Shown one piece after another: positions 1 through 5,466 of a stretch of DNA of 12,030 nt (the stretch's first letter is position 1; the number at the start of each line of letters is the position of its first letter). The stretch spans positions 1 to 12,030 of the forward strand of contig CAJYRH010000022.1 of the NCBI GenBank assembly GCA_913776795.1. Reading direction: 5' to 3'. This DNA comes from an uncultured Pseudorhodoferax sp. GTDB lineage: Bacteria; Pseudomonadota; Gammaproteobacteria; Burkholderiales; Burkholderiaceae. Made by a program: the position numbers and the translations under genes. Below the pieces are notes generated by a model. That model did no database searches and had not been told where the DNA came from. It saw only the letters and a list, made by a program, of their open reading frames with translations.

Positions 1-173
1 TCGTGAAGATCGATCGCGTGATCGAGCGCACCGCCCCCGATGCCGCCACCACCCGGCAGCAACACCAGCAGTACCAGCAAGCCTGGGGCTCGGCGGAAGC
101 ACTGGCCTACTACGACCTGCTGAAGCAGCGCTTCAACGTCCGCATCAAGGCGCCGAAGCCGGCTGCGGAATGA
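1..173 (+). CDS. ppiD: PpiD/SurA-like peptidyl-prolyl isomerase, C-terminal end (partial)
   Basis: The frame starting at base 3 is open from the window edge to a TGA at 171-173, giving the last 56 residues of a protein whose start lies outside the window. The tail reads like the C-terminus of beta-proteobacterial PpiD: an Ala/Gln-rich helix, then AYYDLLKQRFNVRIKAP and a short Pro/Ala tail. PpiD-type proteins are inner-membrane-anchored periplasmic folding factors carrying SurA-like and parvulin domains; neither domain is visible here, so the call rests only on the C-terminal signature and the GC-rich codon use. It belongs to the host chromosome, not to the mobile element that begins after the tRNA. 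The family is fairly likely; choosing PpiD over another SurA_N protein is less sure. Confidence 0.6.
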   Translation, partial: VKIDRVIERTAPDAATTRQQHQQYQQAWGSAEALAYYDLLKQRFNVRIKAPKPAAE

Positions 174-192
174 TTTCGGAAAGAATCGGTTC

Positions 193-215
193 AGCCCGAA
201 TTTTCGGGCTATAAT
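193..215 (+). promoter_or_regulatory. Hairpin plus -10 element upstream of tRNA-His
   Basis: AGCCCGA (193-199) and TCGGGCT (204-210) form a perfect 7-bp stem with a 4-base loop, 20 bp after the chaperone stop codon. A consensus -10 hexamer TATAAT lies at 210-215, overlapping the stem's last base and 10 bp before the tRNA 5' end. I see no convincing -35 hexamer. The hairpin lacks a following T-run, so it would be a weak terminator at most. The -10 is well placed to start a short-leader tRNA transcript. Role inferred from position and motif. Confidence 0.5.
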
Positions 216-225
216 TCATTTCTTC

Positions 226-302
226 GGTGGCTGTAGCTCAGTTGGTAGAGTCCAGGATTGTGATTCCTGTCGTCGTGGGTTCGAGTCCCATCAGCCACCC
301 CA
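226..302 (+). tRNA. tRNA-His (GTG anticodon)
   Basis: A complete cloverleaf can be drawn. The 7-bp acceptor stem pairs 227-233 with 292-298, and the extra 5' G at 226 pairs with the discriminator C at 299, the G-1:C73 pair characteristic of tRNA-His. The anticodon stem CAGGA (253-257)/TCCTG (265-269) encloses TTGTGAT with anticodon GTG at 260-262. The T-arm is GTGGG-TTCGAGT-CCCAT (275-291), with one G.T wobble. CCA is encoded at 300-302. The gene is intact despite the integrase immediately downstream, so the element restores the tRNA 3' end, as is usual for tRNA-targeting integrases. Confidence 0.97.
275..302 (+). other. Probable attachment site (attL core) in the tRNA-His 3' end
   Basis: A tyrosine-recombinase integrase starts about 100 bp downstream of the tRNA and points away from it. 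This is the standard arrangement for elements that use the T-arm and acceptor 3' half of a tRNA gene as crossover site. The exact core cannot be fixed because the second copy (attR) is not in this window; I looked for a repeat of the T-arm/acceptor sequence and found none. The interval given is the tRNA part usually duplicated by such elements. Confidence 0.45.
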
Positions 303-310
303 AGTTCTAA

Positions 311-333
311 AAGTCCTTGTCAATCAAGGACTT
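311..333. repeat. Perfect 9-bp inverted repeat next to tRNA-His
   Basis: AAGTCCTTG (311-319) and CAAGGACTT (325-333) are exact reverse complements around a 5-base loop (TCAAT). The stem lies 9 bp after the tRNA CCA. No T-run follows, so an intrinsic terminator for the tRNA is possible but weak. It could also be a protein-binding palindrome of the attachment region. The symmetry is seen directly; the role is not known. Confidence 0.6.
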
Positions 334-353
334 AGATCGGTAAGAAACTGATC

Positions 354-389
354 GGTCTAGCACTTGCTCTAGCAGCAGGTCTAGCACTT
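354..389 (+). repeat. Three tandem 12-bp repeats before the integrase start
   Basis: Three head-to-tail 12-mers fill this stretch: GGTCTAGCACTT (354-365), GCTCTAGCAGCA (366-377) and GGTCTAGCACTT (378-389). The first and third are identical; the middle one shares the CTCTAGCA/GTCTAGCA core. Direct repeats beside an int gene are often arm-type integrase or excisionase binding sites, which is the role I infer. The repeats are also open in the integrase frame and would encode a Leu/Ala-rich run, but an integrase does not need such a leader. Confidence 0.6.
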
Positions 390-398
390 CCAAGTTGC

Positions 399-1913
399 TT
401 GCAAGTTCCCAACCCACGGAACTGCATTCGCAACACCTACCAAGACAAGCACGGAACCTTCTATCTCCGTCTGCTTGTCCCTCGGGTTCTTCTTCCCAAC
501 GTTTCCAAGCCCAAAGTGATCCAGAGTCTGCGGACGAAGGATCGCCGAGAGGCATACTTGCGCTCCATGAAGGCCAGCATGGCTTTTGAACAATGGGTGC
601 GGGATATGAAGAACAAGCTGGGGTTGGGTCAGGACTCCCGGGAATTAATCGTCAGCTTGCCCAATGGGGTCAAGATAGATTTCGATCTGGAAAAGGCGAC
701 AGAACGCGACGCCTACGAGTCGCTCATGGGGCAACTGGGGGCGGAGAAACCGGCAGACGTGCCTCCTGTCACTCAGCGGTGGGCTACGCCGCCGCCCAAG
801 GTTCCAGAGTGGGCTACCCGCACCCGCCTGATCGATATCTTTGAGTCCTACAAAGTCGCTCGCGCCAAGACCTTTGCCCGTGCCACGCAAGACGCCTATT
901 TCCCGCGTGTCCAGAAGTTCATTGACTTCTATCGGCGTAAGGGCATTGTCTTCATGGACGAGATCAGGAAGTCACACGCCAGTGACTACCGTGAAGAGGT
1001 GATCAAGCTGCAGGATAACCCCCTGACAGTGGACAACTACACCAAGACCCTCAAGGGCTTCTTTGACTCTGCAATCAGCGTCGGAAAGTACTCGTTTGAC
1101 AACCCGTTTGCGAACATGCACCTGGTCAAGAAGTCGGAGCGTGCCAAGCACACGGACTCCTGGCTGCCCTATAGACCGGAAGAGATCCAGCGGCTGTTTG
1201 TCACCAACTTCGACGCCTACTGCAAGCGCTTCAACAAGCCGGATCTGTTCTTTGCGCCGTTGATCTCATTGGCAACCGGCATGCGCGTGGACGAGATCAC
1301 GCAACTCTACGTCAGCGACGTCTACCAGGACGGTGGAGTGTGGGCCTTTGACATTAACAACAATGGCCCGGACAAGGAGGTCAAGACACCTTCTTCCATT
1401 CGCAAGATGCCGCTGACTGCGGGGTTGCTCCAGACCAATTTTCTGGACTACCACGCACGGGTCAAAAAGCAGTTCGGGGAGAACTCCTTGCTGTTCCCTT
1501 ACCTGACCAAGACGGCTTCCAACGGCTATGCGAAGAACGTGTCCTATAACTGGACTCGGTACAAGCAGGAACTGATCACAGTGGACCAGGACCAGAAGGT
1601 GTTCCACAGCCTGCGCAAGAACGTCGGCGCGGGCATGGTGGATCTCGACATTGACTTGCCCATGCGCAAGCGCATTCTGGGCCACAGCATGGACGGCGAC
1701 GTGACCCATGAGGTCTATGGCAAGGAGTATGCGCTGGAGAACATTCGCGCGGTGCTGGAGCAGATCCTGCACGGGATTGAGTTTTCGCTGTTTCAGTTCA
1801 GCTTCAAGAGTGATGCGGTGCTGTCAGGGTGGGTCAATGCAAAGGCCATGAAAGTGCGCAGGCAGGTCATTAGAAGAGGTATGAATACTATGAAGCGAAC
1901 TGGCGGAGCTTGA
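399..1913 (+). CDS. int: Tyrosine recombinase integrase, tRNA-His-targeting
   Basis: A site-specific tyrosine recombinase of 504 residues, expected to catalyse integration and excision of the element at the neighbouring tRNA-His. The N-terminus (about 1-60) resembles the DUF6538 arm-binding region of phage/ICE integrases (HGTFYLRLLVP). A core-binding SAM-like domain covers about 140-235 and the catalytic domain about 255-450. Catalytic residues are all visible: Arg296 in TGMRVDEI, probable Lys329, His403 and Arg406 in HSLRKN, His429 in LGHSMD, and nucleophile Tyr440 in HEVYGKEY. It therefore appears active. About 50 residues follow the Tyr, somewhat more than many relatives have. The start is uncertain: no ATG precedes the conserved N-terminus, the TTG at 399 fits best, and no clear Shine-Dalgarno is seen. 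A CTG at 348 would add a hydrophobic leader and is less likely. Confidence 0.93.
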   Translation: MQVPNPRNCIRNTYQDKHGTFYLRLLVPRVLLPNVSKPKVIQSLRTKDRREAYLRSMKASMAFEQWVRDMKNKLGLGQDSRELIVSLPNGVKIDFDLEKATERDAYESLMGQLGAEKPADVPPVTQRWATPPPKVPEWATRTRLIDIFESYKVARAKTFARATQDAYFPRVQKFIDFYRRKGIVFMDEIRKSHASDYREEVIKLQDNPLTVDNYTKTLKGFFDSAISVGKYSFDNPFANMHLVKKSERAKHTDSWLPYRPEEIQRLFVTNFDAYCKRFNKPDLFFAPLISLATGMRVDEITQLYVSDVYQDGGVWAFDINNNGPDKEVKTPSSIRKMPLTAGLLQTNFLDYHARVKKQFGENSLLFPYLTKTASNGYAKNVSYNWTRYKQELITVDQDQKVFHSLRKNVGAGMVDLDIDLPMRKRILGHSMDGDVTHEVYGKEYALENIRAVLEQILHGIEFSLFQFSFKSDAVLSGWVNAKAMKVRRQVIRRGMNTMKRTGGA

Positions 1914-1992
1914 ATTCTTCAAATGATTGTTAACTGGTGCTGCTCCATGGGCTCATAAATTGGAAATATAGTCAAGCTGACTCTGGGATTTT

Positions 1993-2022
1993 CATGGCGT
2001 AGAGCTATGTGCGTATTTTTTT
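1993..2022 (+). terminator. Weak candidate terminator after int
   Basis: CATGGC (1993-1998) can pair with GCTATG (2004-2009), with one G.T wobble, around a 5-base loop. A run of seven T starts 6 bases later (2016-2022). The stem is short and the T-run is not adjacent, so this is only a possible intrinsic terminator for the integrase transcript. The rest of 1914-2057, between the convergent int and RelA/SpoT genes, is AT-rich and shows nothing else that I recognise. Confidence 0.25.
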
Positions 2023-2057
2023 GATTTTTGATGAAAAGATAGGTATTGAAATGAAAG

Positions 2058-2714
2058 CTAATTTTTTTGTATTGCTGATAAAACTCGGGACCCAGCACTG
2101 ACTAGTCTTGCAAGAACGGCTAAATGTTCGTTGATTCGTTCATCTTGGGTTAGTCCTTTGTATTTGATTTTATGATCAACTTCACCCCACACTTCTTCGA
2201 GTAAGGAGCGAACTTGAATTTCGCATACGGCTGTCGATTGTCTTCTTGGTTTTACCAAATAATGAACTGACGTGTAAAAGCTAGGTTTTAACTCACACTT
2301 GAGGCCCAAGGATGTCAAAAAACTGACGCTGTCGGGGTCCCAGGTATAAGCTTTAGGCTTTTCGGCGAGAATCCAGTCCTTTTTTTGGGCGTGGTCAACT
2401 ATTACGTCATGGACGGCCTTCACGTCGTGAGGGTATAAATGAATGAGTCTTACCGCATAAATGTCAGTCACTTCGGAGAAGACATTTTTGGAATCTATGT
2501 GTGTGCCGGAAAGCCTTTTCTTTTTTATCTTCTCTTCAATGCTCTTTTCTTCTTTTAGCCTTCTCTTGAAAGAGTGAATTACAGGGGATACTCTGGGGTC
2601 TTTTGTCAGAATTGCTTCGACGGTATTACCGAAGCCCTCTATCACCGGGTATTCTTTTCTTACGGTTTCTAGAATGCTGGCTAATGATTCCTGTCTTTTT
2701 CTTGGAGTTTTCAA
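2058..2714 (-). CDS. Stand-alone RelA/SpoT-domain (small alarmone synthetase-like) protein
   Basis: A 218-residue protein consisting essentially of a RelA/SpoT nucleotide pyrophosphokinase domain, without the HD hydrolase or TGS/ACT regions of full-length Rel proteins. Family motifs are present in order: R52-L-K54...S58-I..K62 (ATP-binding helix), D84 in VTDIYAVRLI, Y147-T-S149-V-H151 (G-loop), and the EIQVR motif with E165, followed by W176-x-E178..H181..Y185-K186. The main synthetase residues are therefore kept and it may be active. Known relatives make (p)ppGpp or (pp)pApp, or, in toxSAS toxins, pyrophosphorylate tRNA; which applies here cannot be read from sequence. The start is a TTG one base after the ATPase gene's stop codon; a stop codon lies close upstream in frame and no ATG is available, so translation is probably coupled. 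The GGGGA inside the ATPase 3' end may serve as ribosome site. The gene is AT-richer than the flanking trb genes. Confidence 0.85.
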   Translation of the reverse strand: MKTPRKRQESLASILETVRKEYPVIEGFGNTVEAILTKDPRVSPVIHSFKRRLKEEKSIEEKIKKKRLSGTHIDSKNVFSEVTDIYAVRLIHLYPHDVKAVHDVIVDHAQKKDWILAEKPKAYTWDPDSVSFLTSLGLKCELKPSFYTSVHYLVKPRRQSTAVCEIQVRSLLEEVWGEVDHKIKYKGLTQDERINEHLAVLARLVSAGSRVLSAIQKN

Positions 2715-2715
2715 T

Positions 2716-3813
2716 TTATATCCCCAGTCTCGAAATTACATCTTGTGCAAATGTTTTGTAATCGGACTCGGTTCCTTTGTACTGATCTTTGTTTGGCGAG
2801 ATACTTGATCTGTCCTCCGCGCTTAGACTGCCATGATCGGGAACGCTCCATATTGGGACTCGGTATTTTTGGGACATACCGGGAATAGTTGAGTGAGAGT
2901 ACATGACTGATGTCCCTCCAATCGGATCTAGGATGGATTTTGTCGAATTTTTGCGGATGGTTGACTTCGGAATGTAGTCCCTCACGGCTGATGGAATTTG
3001 CTTCGCGTAGTTATAGTGCGCTTTGGCAATTTTCCATTCATTTGAGGCGTCTCCTCTTTTTCTTGCGTTGTAGATGGTAAATCCTAGAAAGGCGACGGGC
3101 GTGGTCGGCAGATTCTTGGAGTGGCGCTCTCCGACAATTTTCTCAAGGAGAGAGAAATCTTTTATCCAAGATGTGAGGGCTCTGCCGATATTCTTTATCC
3201 CATATACCGAGAACATATCAGGGGCGCATGGCACCAAAAAAGCATCGGATGTGGATATGATTATTTTGTTTAGAATTCCAAGTGCTGGTGATGTGTCCAG
3301 TATGACTATGTCATACTTCCCTGTGGATCCGTATGATTTTATTATTCTGCTGATATTTGTGATTGTTCGGATTGCTAAAGGGTCGCTTTGAAAAGCTTCC
3401 GGCCATCGACTGGCAATCTTGTTTTCAAACATGTGAATAGATAGGCGGCCAGGCAGGAGATCAAGATTTTTAGATAGACTCCGAGGTGGAGGGAGTTGCT
3501 CAAATTCATCCACGCCATCTTCTGTTGGTTTGAGAAGAAAATGAATTGATCGTGTGGTTGATGTAATTTTCTTGTATTTGGCCGGGGTGCTGCTCTTTTT
3601 TGCTTGCGGGAAGTCCTCGATAAAATCATCCTCTTCCTTCCACAACTCTTCGAGTTCTTCAGGGGAGTATCCATATAGCGTGAGATTGGATTGTGGGTCC
3701 AGGTCAACTAATAAAGTTTTTTTTCCGAGGTGCGCCATTGCACTGGCAAGGTGATAGGCAAGCGTTGTTTTTCCAACGCCTCCTTTATTGTTGAAGATGG
3801 CTATTGATTTCAT
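2716..3813 (-). CDS. ParA-like ATPase, upstream partner of the RelA/SpoT protein
   Basis: A 365-residue ParA/MinD-type (SIMIBI, AAA_31-like) ATPase. The deviant Walker A KGGVGKTT is at residues 10-17 with the signature Lys10. Walker A' is at [10 protein letters not shown] (Asp37/39) and Walker B at [11 protein letters not shown] (Asp173). Residues about 50-115 form a charged insertion, and the C-terminal 120 residues (Lys/Ser-rich) look unlike short plasmid ParAs. No ParB or centromere-like iteron array is visible nearby; instead the next gene is the RelA/SpoT-domain protein, one base away in the same transcript. This suggests a regulatory or sensor role in a two-gene module rather than partition, though partition or element maintenance is not excluded. 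The ATG at 3813 gives the canonical N-terminus but lacks a strong Shine-Dalgarno. Composition is AT-rich, pointing to separate acquisition. Confidence 0.88.
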   Translation of the reverse strand: MKSIAIFNNKGGVGKTTLAYHLASAMAHLGKKTLLVDLDPQSNLTLYGYSPEELEELWKEEDDFIEDFPQAKKSSTPAKYKKITSTTRSIHFLLKPTEDGVDEFEQLPPPRSLSKNLDLLPGRLSIHMFENKIASRWPEAFQSDPLAIRTITNISRIIKSYGSTGKYDIVILDTSPALGILNKIIISTSDAFLVPCAPDMFSVYGIKNIGRALTSWIKDFSLLEKIVGERHSKNLPTTPVAFLGFTIYNARKRGDASNEWKIAKAHYNYAKQIPSAVRDYIPKSTIRKNSTKSILDPIGGTSVMYSHSTIPGMSQKYRVPIWSVPDHGSLSAEDRSSISPNKDQYKGTESDYKTFAQDVISRLGI

Positions 3814-3985
3814 TTTTTGATGGGTGAACTGACTATGTTTTTTGGGGATTCGCCAAATTGTAGTTGATTGCGATGGCTATGTTCTAGCCTCATTTATAGC
3901 ATGAGGTCCCTTACTTGCACTGAGCCTAAGCAGATCTCGACTTGCACGCCTAGAGCGTGCGGGTGGTATTGTGTGGTTGGGAAAA
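3814..3985 (-). promoter_or_regulatory. Palindrome-rich leader upstream of the ParA/RelA-SpoT operon
   Basis: This non-coding stretch separates the two-gene operon from the mobilization remnant. It holds an inverted repeat CCTCAT/ATGAGG (3888-3893, 3901-3906) whose loop overlaps a minus-strand TATAAA (3893-3898), a possible -10 box. A second inverted repeat is GCACGC/GCGTGC (3944-3949, 3955-3960). A direct repeat ACTTGCAC occurs at 3913-3920 and 3940-3947. No good -35 hexamer is seen. The layout suggests a promoter with operator sites, but that is inference. The composition shifts from AT-rich to GC-rich within it. Confidence 0.35.
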
Positions 3986-4369
3986 TTAACTCACGCTGGC
4001 TTTGTTCTTCACCTTGTGTTCGTCCTCATTGATCTGCAATGTCAATGCCGCTAATGCCAATTGCAGCGCCATGATGCGGTCGTAAAACTCCCCGCGCTTC
4101 TTCGCATACTGAGGGTCAGACAGTGCAATGCTGTTGTAGATCACATTGAGCTCGCCCCACTGCACGTTCAGCATGGCGATCTGGATCATGAGCGCCCCCA
4201 CCAGCGGCGCCTGCATGGGCATTCCACCTATCCCCAGGGCCAGCAATCGGTGCGCATGCACCTTGCTGCTCTGGGTGGATGTTCTGGCTGGGCGCTGGCA
4301 TGCCTTCGGCCTCTTGAAGACAAAGGGCTCCTGGCGTTCCTTGCTGCGCTGCTGTGTTCTTGTGGTCAT
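3986..4369 (-). CDS. Small protein of unknown function nested at the end of the relaxase frame
   Basis: The ATG at 4369 is preceded by a near-perfect Shine-Dalgarno (AGGAGG, 8 bases spacing), giving a 127-residue protein. The first 40 residues are basic and Gln/Arg-rich, followed by a moderately hydrophobic segment (about 42-70, including ALGIGGMPMQAPLVGALMIQ) and a C-terminal helical stretch ending in charged residues. I do not recognise a family. It lies in the same frame as the relaxase remnant with no stop codon between, so it may be a distinct product from internal initiation, or the C-terminal domain of a longer relaxase, or both. By position it is likely a mobilization accessory protein. 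With the relaxase 5' part lost, it could still be translated from its own ribosome site if transcribed. Confidence 0.5.
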   Translation of the reverse strand: MTTRTQQRSKERQEPFVFKRPKACQRPARTSTQSSKVHAHRLLALGIGGMPMQAPLVGALMIQIAMLNVQWGELNVIYNSIALSDPQYAKKRGEFYDRIMALQLALAALTLQINEDEHKVKNKASVS

Positions 4370-4383
4370 GGTCGTTTCCTCCT
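4370..4383 (-). promoter_or_regulatory. Strong Shine-Dalgarno inside the relaxase frame
   Basis: On the minus strand AGGAGG (4383-4378) precedes ATG (4369-4367) by 8 bases. This is among the best ribosome sites in the window, and it decides the start of the nested 127-residue frame. Confidence 0.65.
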
Positions 4384-4887
4384 GGTTGTTCTTGTTCGTG
4401 GTGGACGGCCAGTGCGCTCGTTCGCTCCTGCCTCCTGGTTGTCTGGTGTGTGCGCCGGCCTTGGTCCTGTTTCCTGTGCGCTTCGGCCCATATCGGCGCG
4501 GCTTGGCCTGCCCCAGCGGCTGCGCATAGAGCTTGCGGAAGTGCTCCGCACGGGCCTGCTTCAAACGCTCCAGCTTCGCTTCGTTCCTGGCGAACTGCTG
4601 CTCCGTCAGTTCCCTGGCCTGCGGCCTGTTCTGGTTGGCGGCTCGTAGCTGCGCATAGTCGGCATGGGCCGCGAACATGGGCCCTTTGAGACGGATCGCC
4701 TTCTGCTCGCCCGTGGGCATAAACGACACATAGTCCTGCCCGGCGCGGGTGACGGTGCCCAGTTCCTCCAGGTGCTTGATGAGCTCCTGGCGGCTGTTCA
4801 ATTGCCCTTGGGCAATCGCAGTGCCGAACAGGCTCTGCAGTTCGTTCCTGATGGCCCTGTGGCTGTTGGCCTGTCGGCAGATCTGGG
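4370..4887 (-). pseudogene. MOB-P-type relaxase, C-terminal remnant cut by an IS3-family end
   Basis: About 172 codons of an open minus-strand frame match the part of MobA/VirD2-like (MOB-P) relaxases that follows the catalytic domain: a helical segment, then TVTRAGQDYVSFMP and KAIRLKGPMF, typical of the conserved post-catalytic domain, then a Gln/Arg/Lys-rich linker. The catalytic N-terminus, with its Tyr and His-triad motifs, is absent. The frame stays open to 5020, but beyond 4888 the sequence reads as the left end of an IS3-family element, so those upstream codons are not native. The N-terminal part is not found elsewhere in the window. The frame continues without a stop into the 127-residue frame ending at 3986, so the original relaxase may have ended there. 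As it stands it cannot nick DNA. Confidence 0.75.
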
Positions 4888-5195
4888 TGAATCGCCCCGG
4901 ATTCAGTAGACACCTTCGAGCCTCAAACTGAGGCCCAATAGGAGGTGCCATGAGCAAGCAGAGATACCCCGAGGAATTCAAGACCGAAGCGGTCAAGCAG
5001 ATCACCGAACGAGGCCACAAGGTGGCCGATGTGTCGGCCAGGCTTGGCGTCAGCCAGCACAGCCTGTATCAATGGATCAGGGCCAAGCAAATGTCACCTG
5101 ATCAACGCCAAGCGCAGGGCTCGCAAGCCGACGAGATGCGCCGCCTGAAGGCAGGGCTCAAGCGTGTGACCGAGGAGCGCGACATCTTAAAAAAT
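4888..5195 (+). mobile_element. IS3-family insertion sequence, left-end fragment
   Basis: The sequence from TGAATCGCCCCGG (4888-4900) onward looks like an IS3-family left terminal repeat (5'-TG, GC-rich), about 60 bp before the orfA start, the usual distance. It interrupts the relaxase frame. Recognisable IS sequence stops at the A6 run 5189-5194. Neither orfB (DDE integrase domain) nor a matching right inverted repeat is found up to 5466. The element therefore suffered a deletion of its right part, together with any relaxase 5' sequence. The exact left boundary is inferred from motif and frame break. Confidence 0.65.
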
Positions 5196-5261
5196 GTCCG
5201 CTGTCAAGACATCAATGCGAGCATACAGCTACTCGAGAGGTCTTATGAGCCAACAGGTTAG
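4950..5261 (+). pseudogene. IS3-family transposase OrfA, truncated
   Basis: Residues 1-81 match IS3-family OrfA: an HTH_Tnp_1 domain (RYPEEFKTEAVKQITERGHK, ARLGVSQHSLYQWI) followed by the leucine-zipper-like helix (EMRRLKAGLKRVTEERDILK). OrfA binds the IS ends. The usual continuation after DILKK (an AAAYFAK-like tail) is missing. Instead the frame runs through about 21 unrelated codons to a stop at 5259-5261. The break is exactly at the A6 run where this family normally shifts frame to produce OrfAB. A ribosome site (AGGAGGTGCC) precedes the ATG. It is non-functional as a transposase because OrfB is absent. Confidence 0.85.
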
Positions 5262-5316
5262 GCCAGATTTCGACCACTACGCGCGCTTGTCCCATTTCGA
5301 TCTAGGTGCCACATAG
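5245..5316 (+). CDS. Very short unrecognised frame after the IS remnant
   Basis: An ATG at 5245, preceded by GAGAGG at a 4-base spacing, opens a 23-codon frame (MSQQVRPDFDHYARLSHFDL then GAT and TAG). Its beginning looks protein-like, so it could be the N-terminal stub of a deleted gene joined to the IS break. I do not recognise a family, and it may be chance. The rest of 5317-5407 shows no coding signal or repeat that I can support. Confidence 0.15.
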   Translation: MSQQVRPDFDHYARLSHFDLGAT

Positions 5317-5407
5317 GCGCTTCGCGGTAGCAAGCTCAGGGGCAGCGTAGCGGGCAGAGGCGGACCGTAATCATATGCCTCGGCGTATCGCAAGCCACCT
5401 CTCAAAG

Positions 5408-5436
5408 CGAAAGCGCAGCCCGTGGCTGCGCTTTCG
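5408..5436 (-). terminator. Strong hairpin ending the trb operon
   Basis: CGAAAGCGCAGCC (5408-5420) and GGCTGCGCTTTCG (5424-5436) are perfect reverse complements, a 13-bp GC-rich stem with a 3-base loop. It lies about 30 bp downstream of the last gene of the leftward trb operon. The bases after it on the minus strand (CTTTGAG) are only weakly T-rich, so it may act as a terminator or as a 3' stability structure. It is symmetric and could also block read-through from the IS side. Confidence 0.65.
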
Positions 5437-5466
5437 TCGTGAGCGTTGAAAGAAGTGTTCGCAACG

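Noticed and set aside
354..389. CRISPR-like array before int
   Set aside because: The 12-bp repeats are tandem without spacers and number only three; no cas genes are present.
348..398. Extended N-terminus or signal peptide of the integrase from CTG 348
   Set aside because: A hydrophobic Leu/Ala leader makes no sense for a cytoplasmic recombinase and is produced by the tandem repeats; the conserved domain starts after TTG 399.
2716..3813. Plasmid partition locus (ParA with ParB)
   Set aside because: No ParB-like gene or iteron array is next to it; the downstream gene is a RelA/SpoT-domain protein. Not fully excluded because a partner could be elsewhere.
4061..4648. 195-codon plus-strand frame opposite the mobilization region
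   Set aside because: Antisense to a supported frame, rich in Leu/Arg, no ribosome site or known motif.
4116..4913. 265-codon minus-strand frame overlapping the relaxase remnant
   Set aside because: It competes with the frame that carries recognisable relaxase motifs, and reads as compositional noise rich in His, Gln and Arg. A frameshifted continuation of the relaxase into it was considered but the other frame stays open and better conserved.
5195..5261. Genuine C-terminal extension of OrfA
   Set aside because: Residues after position 81 bear no resemblance to the family, and follow a break at the A6 run; they are read-through into foreign sequence.
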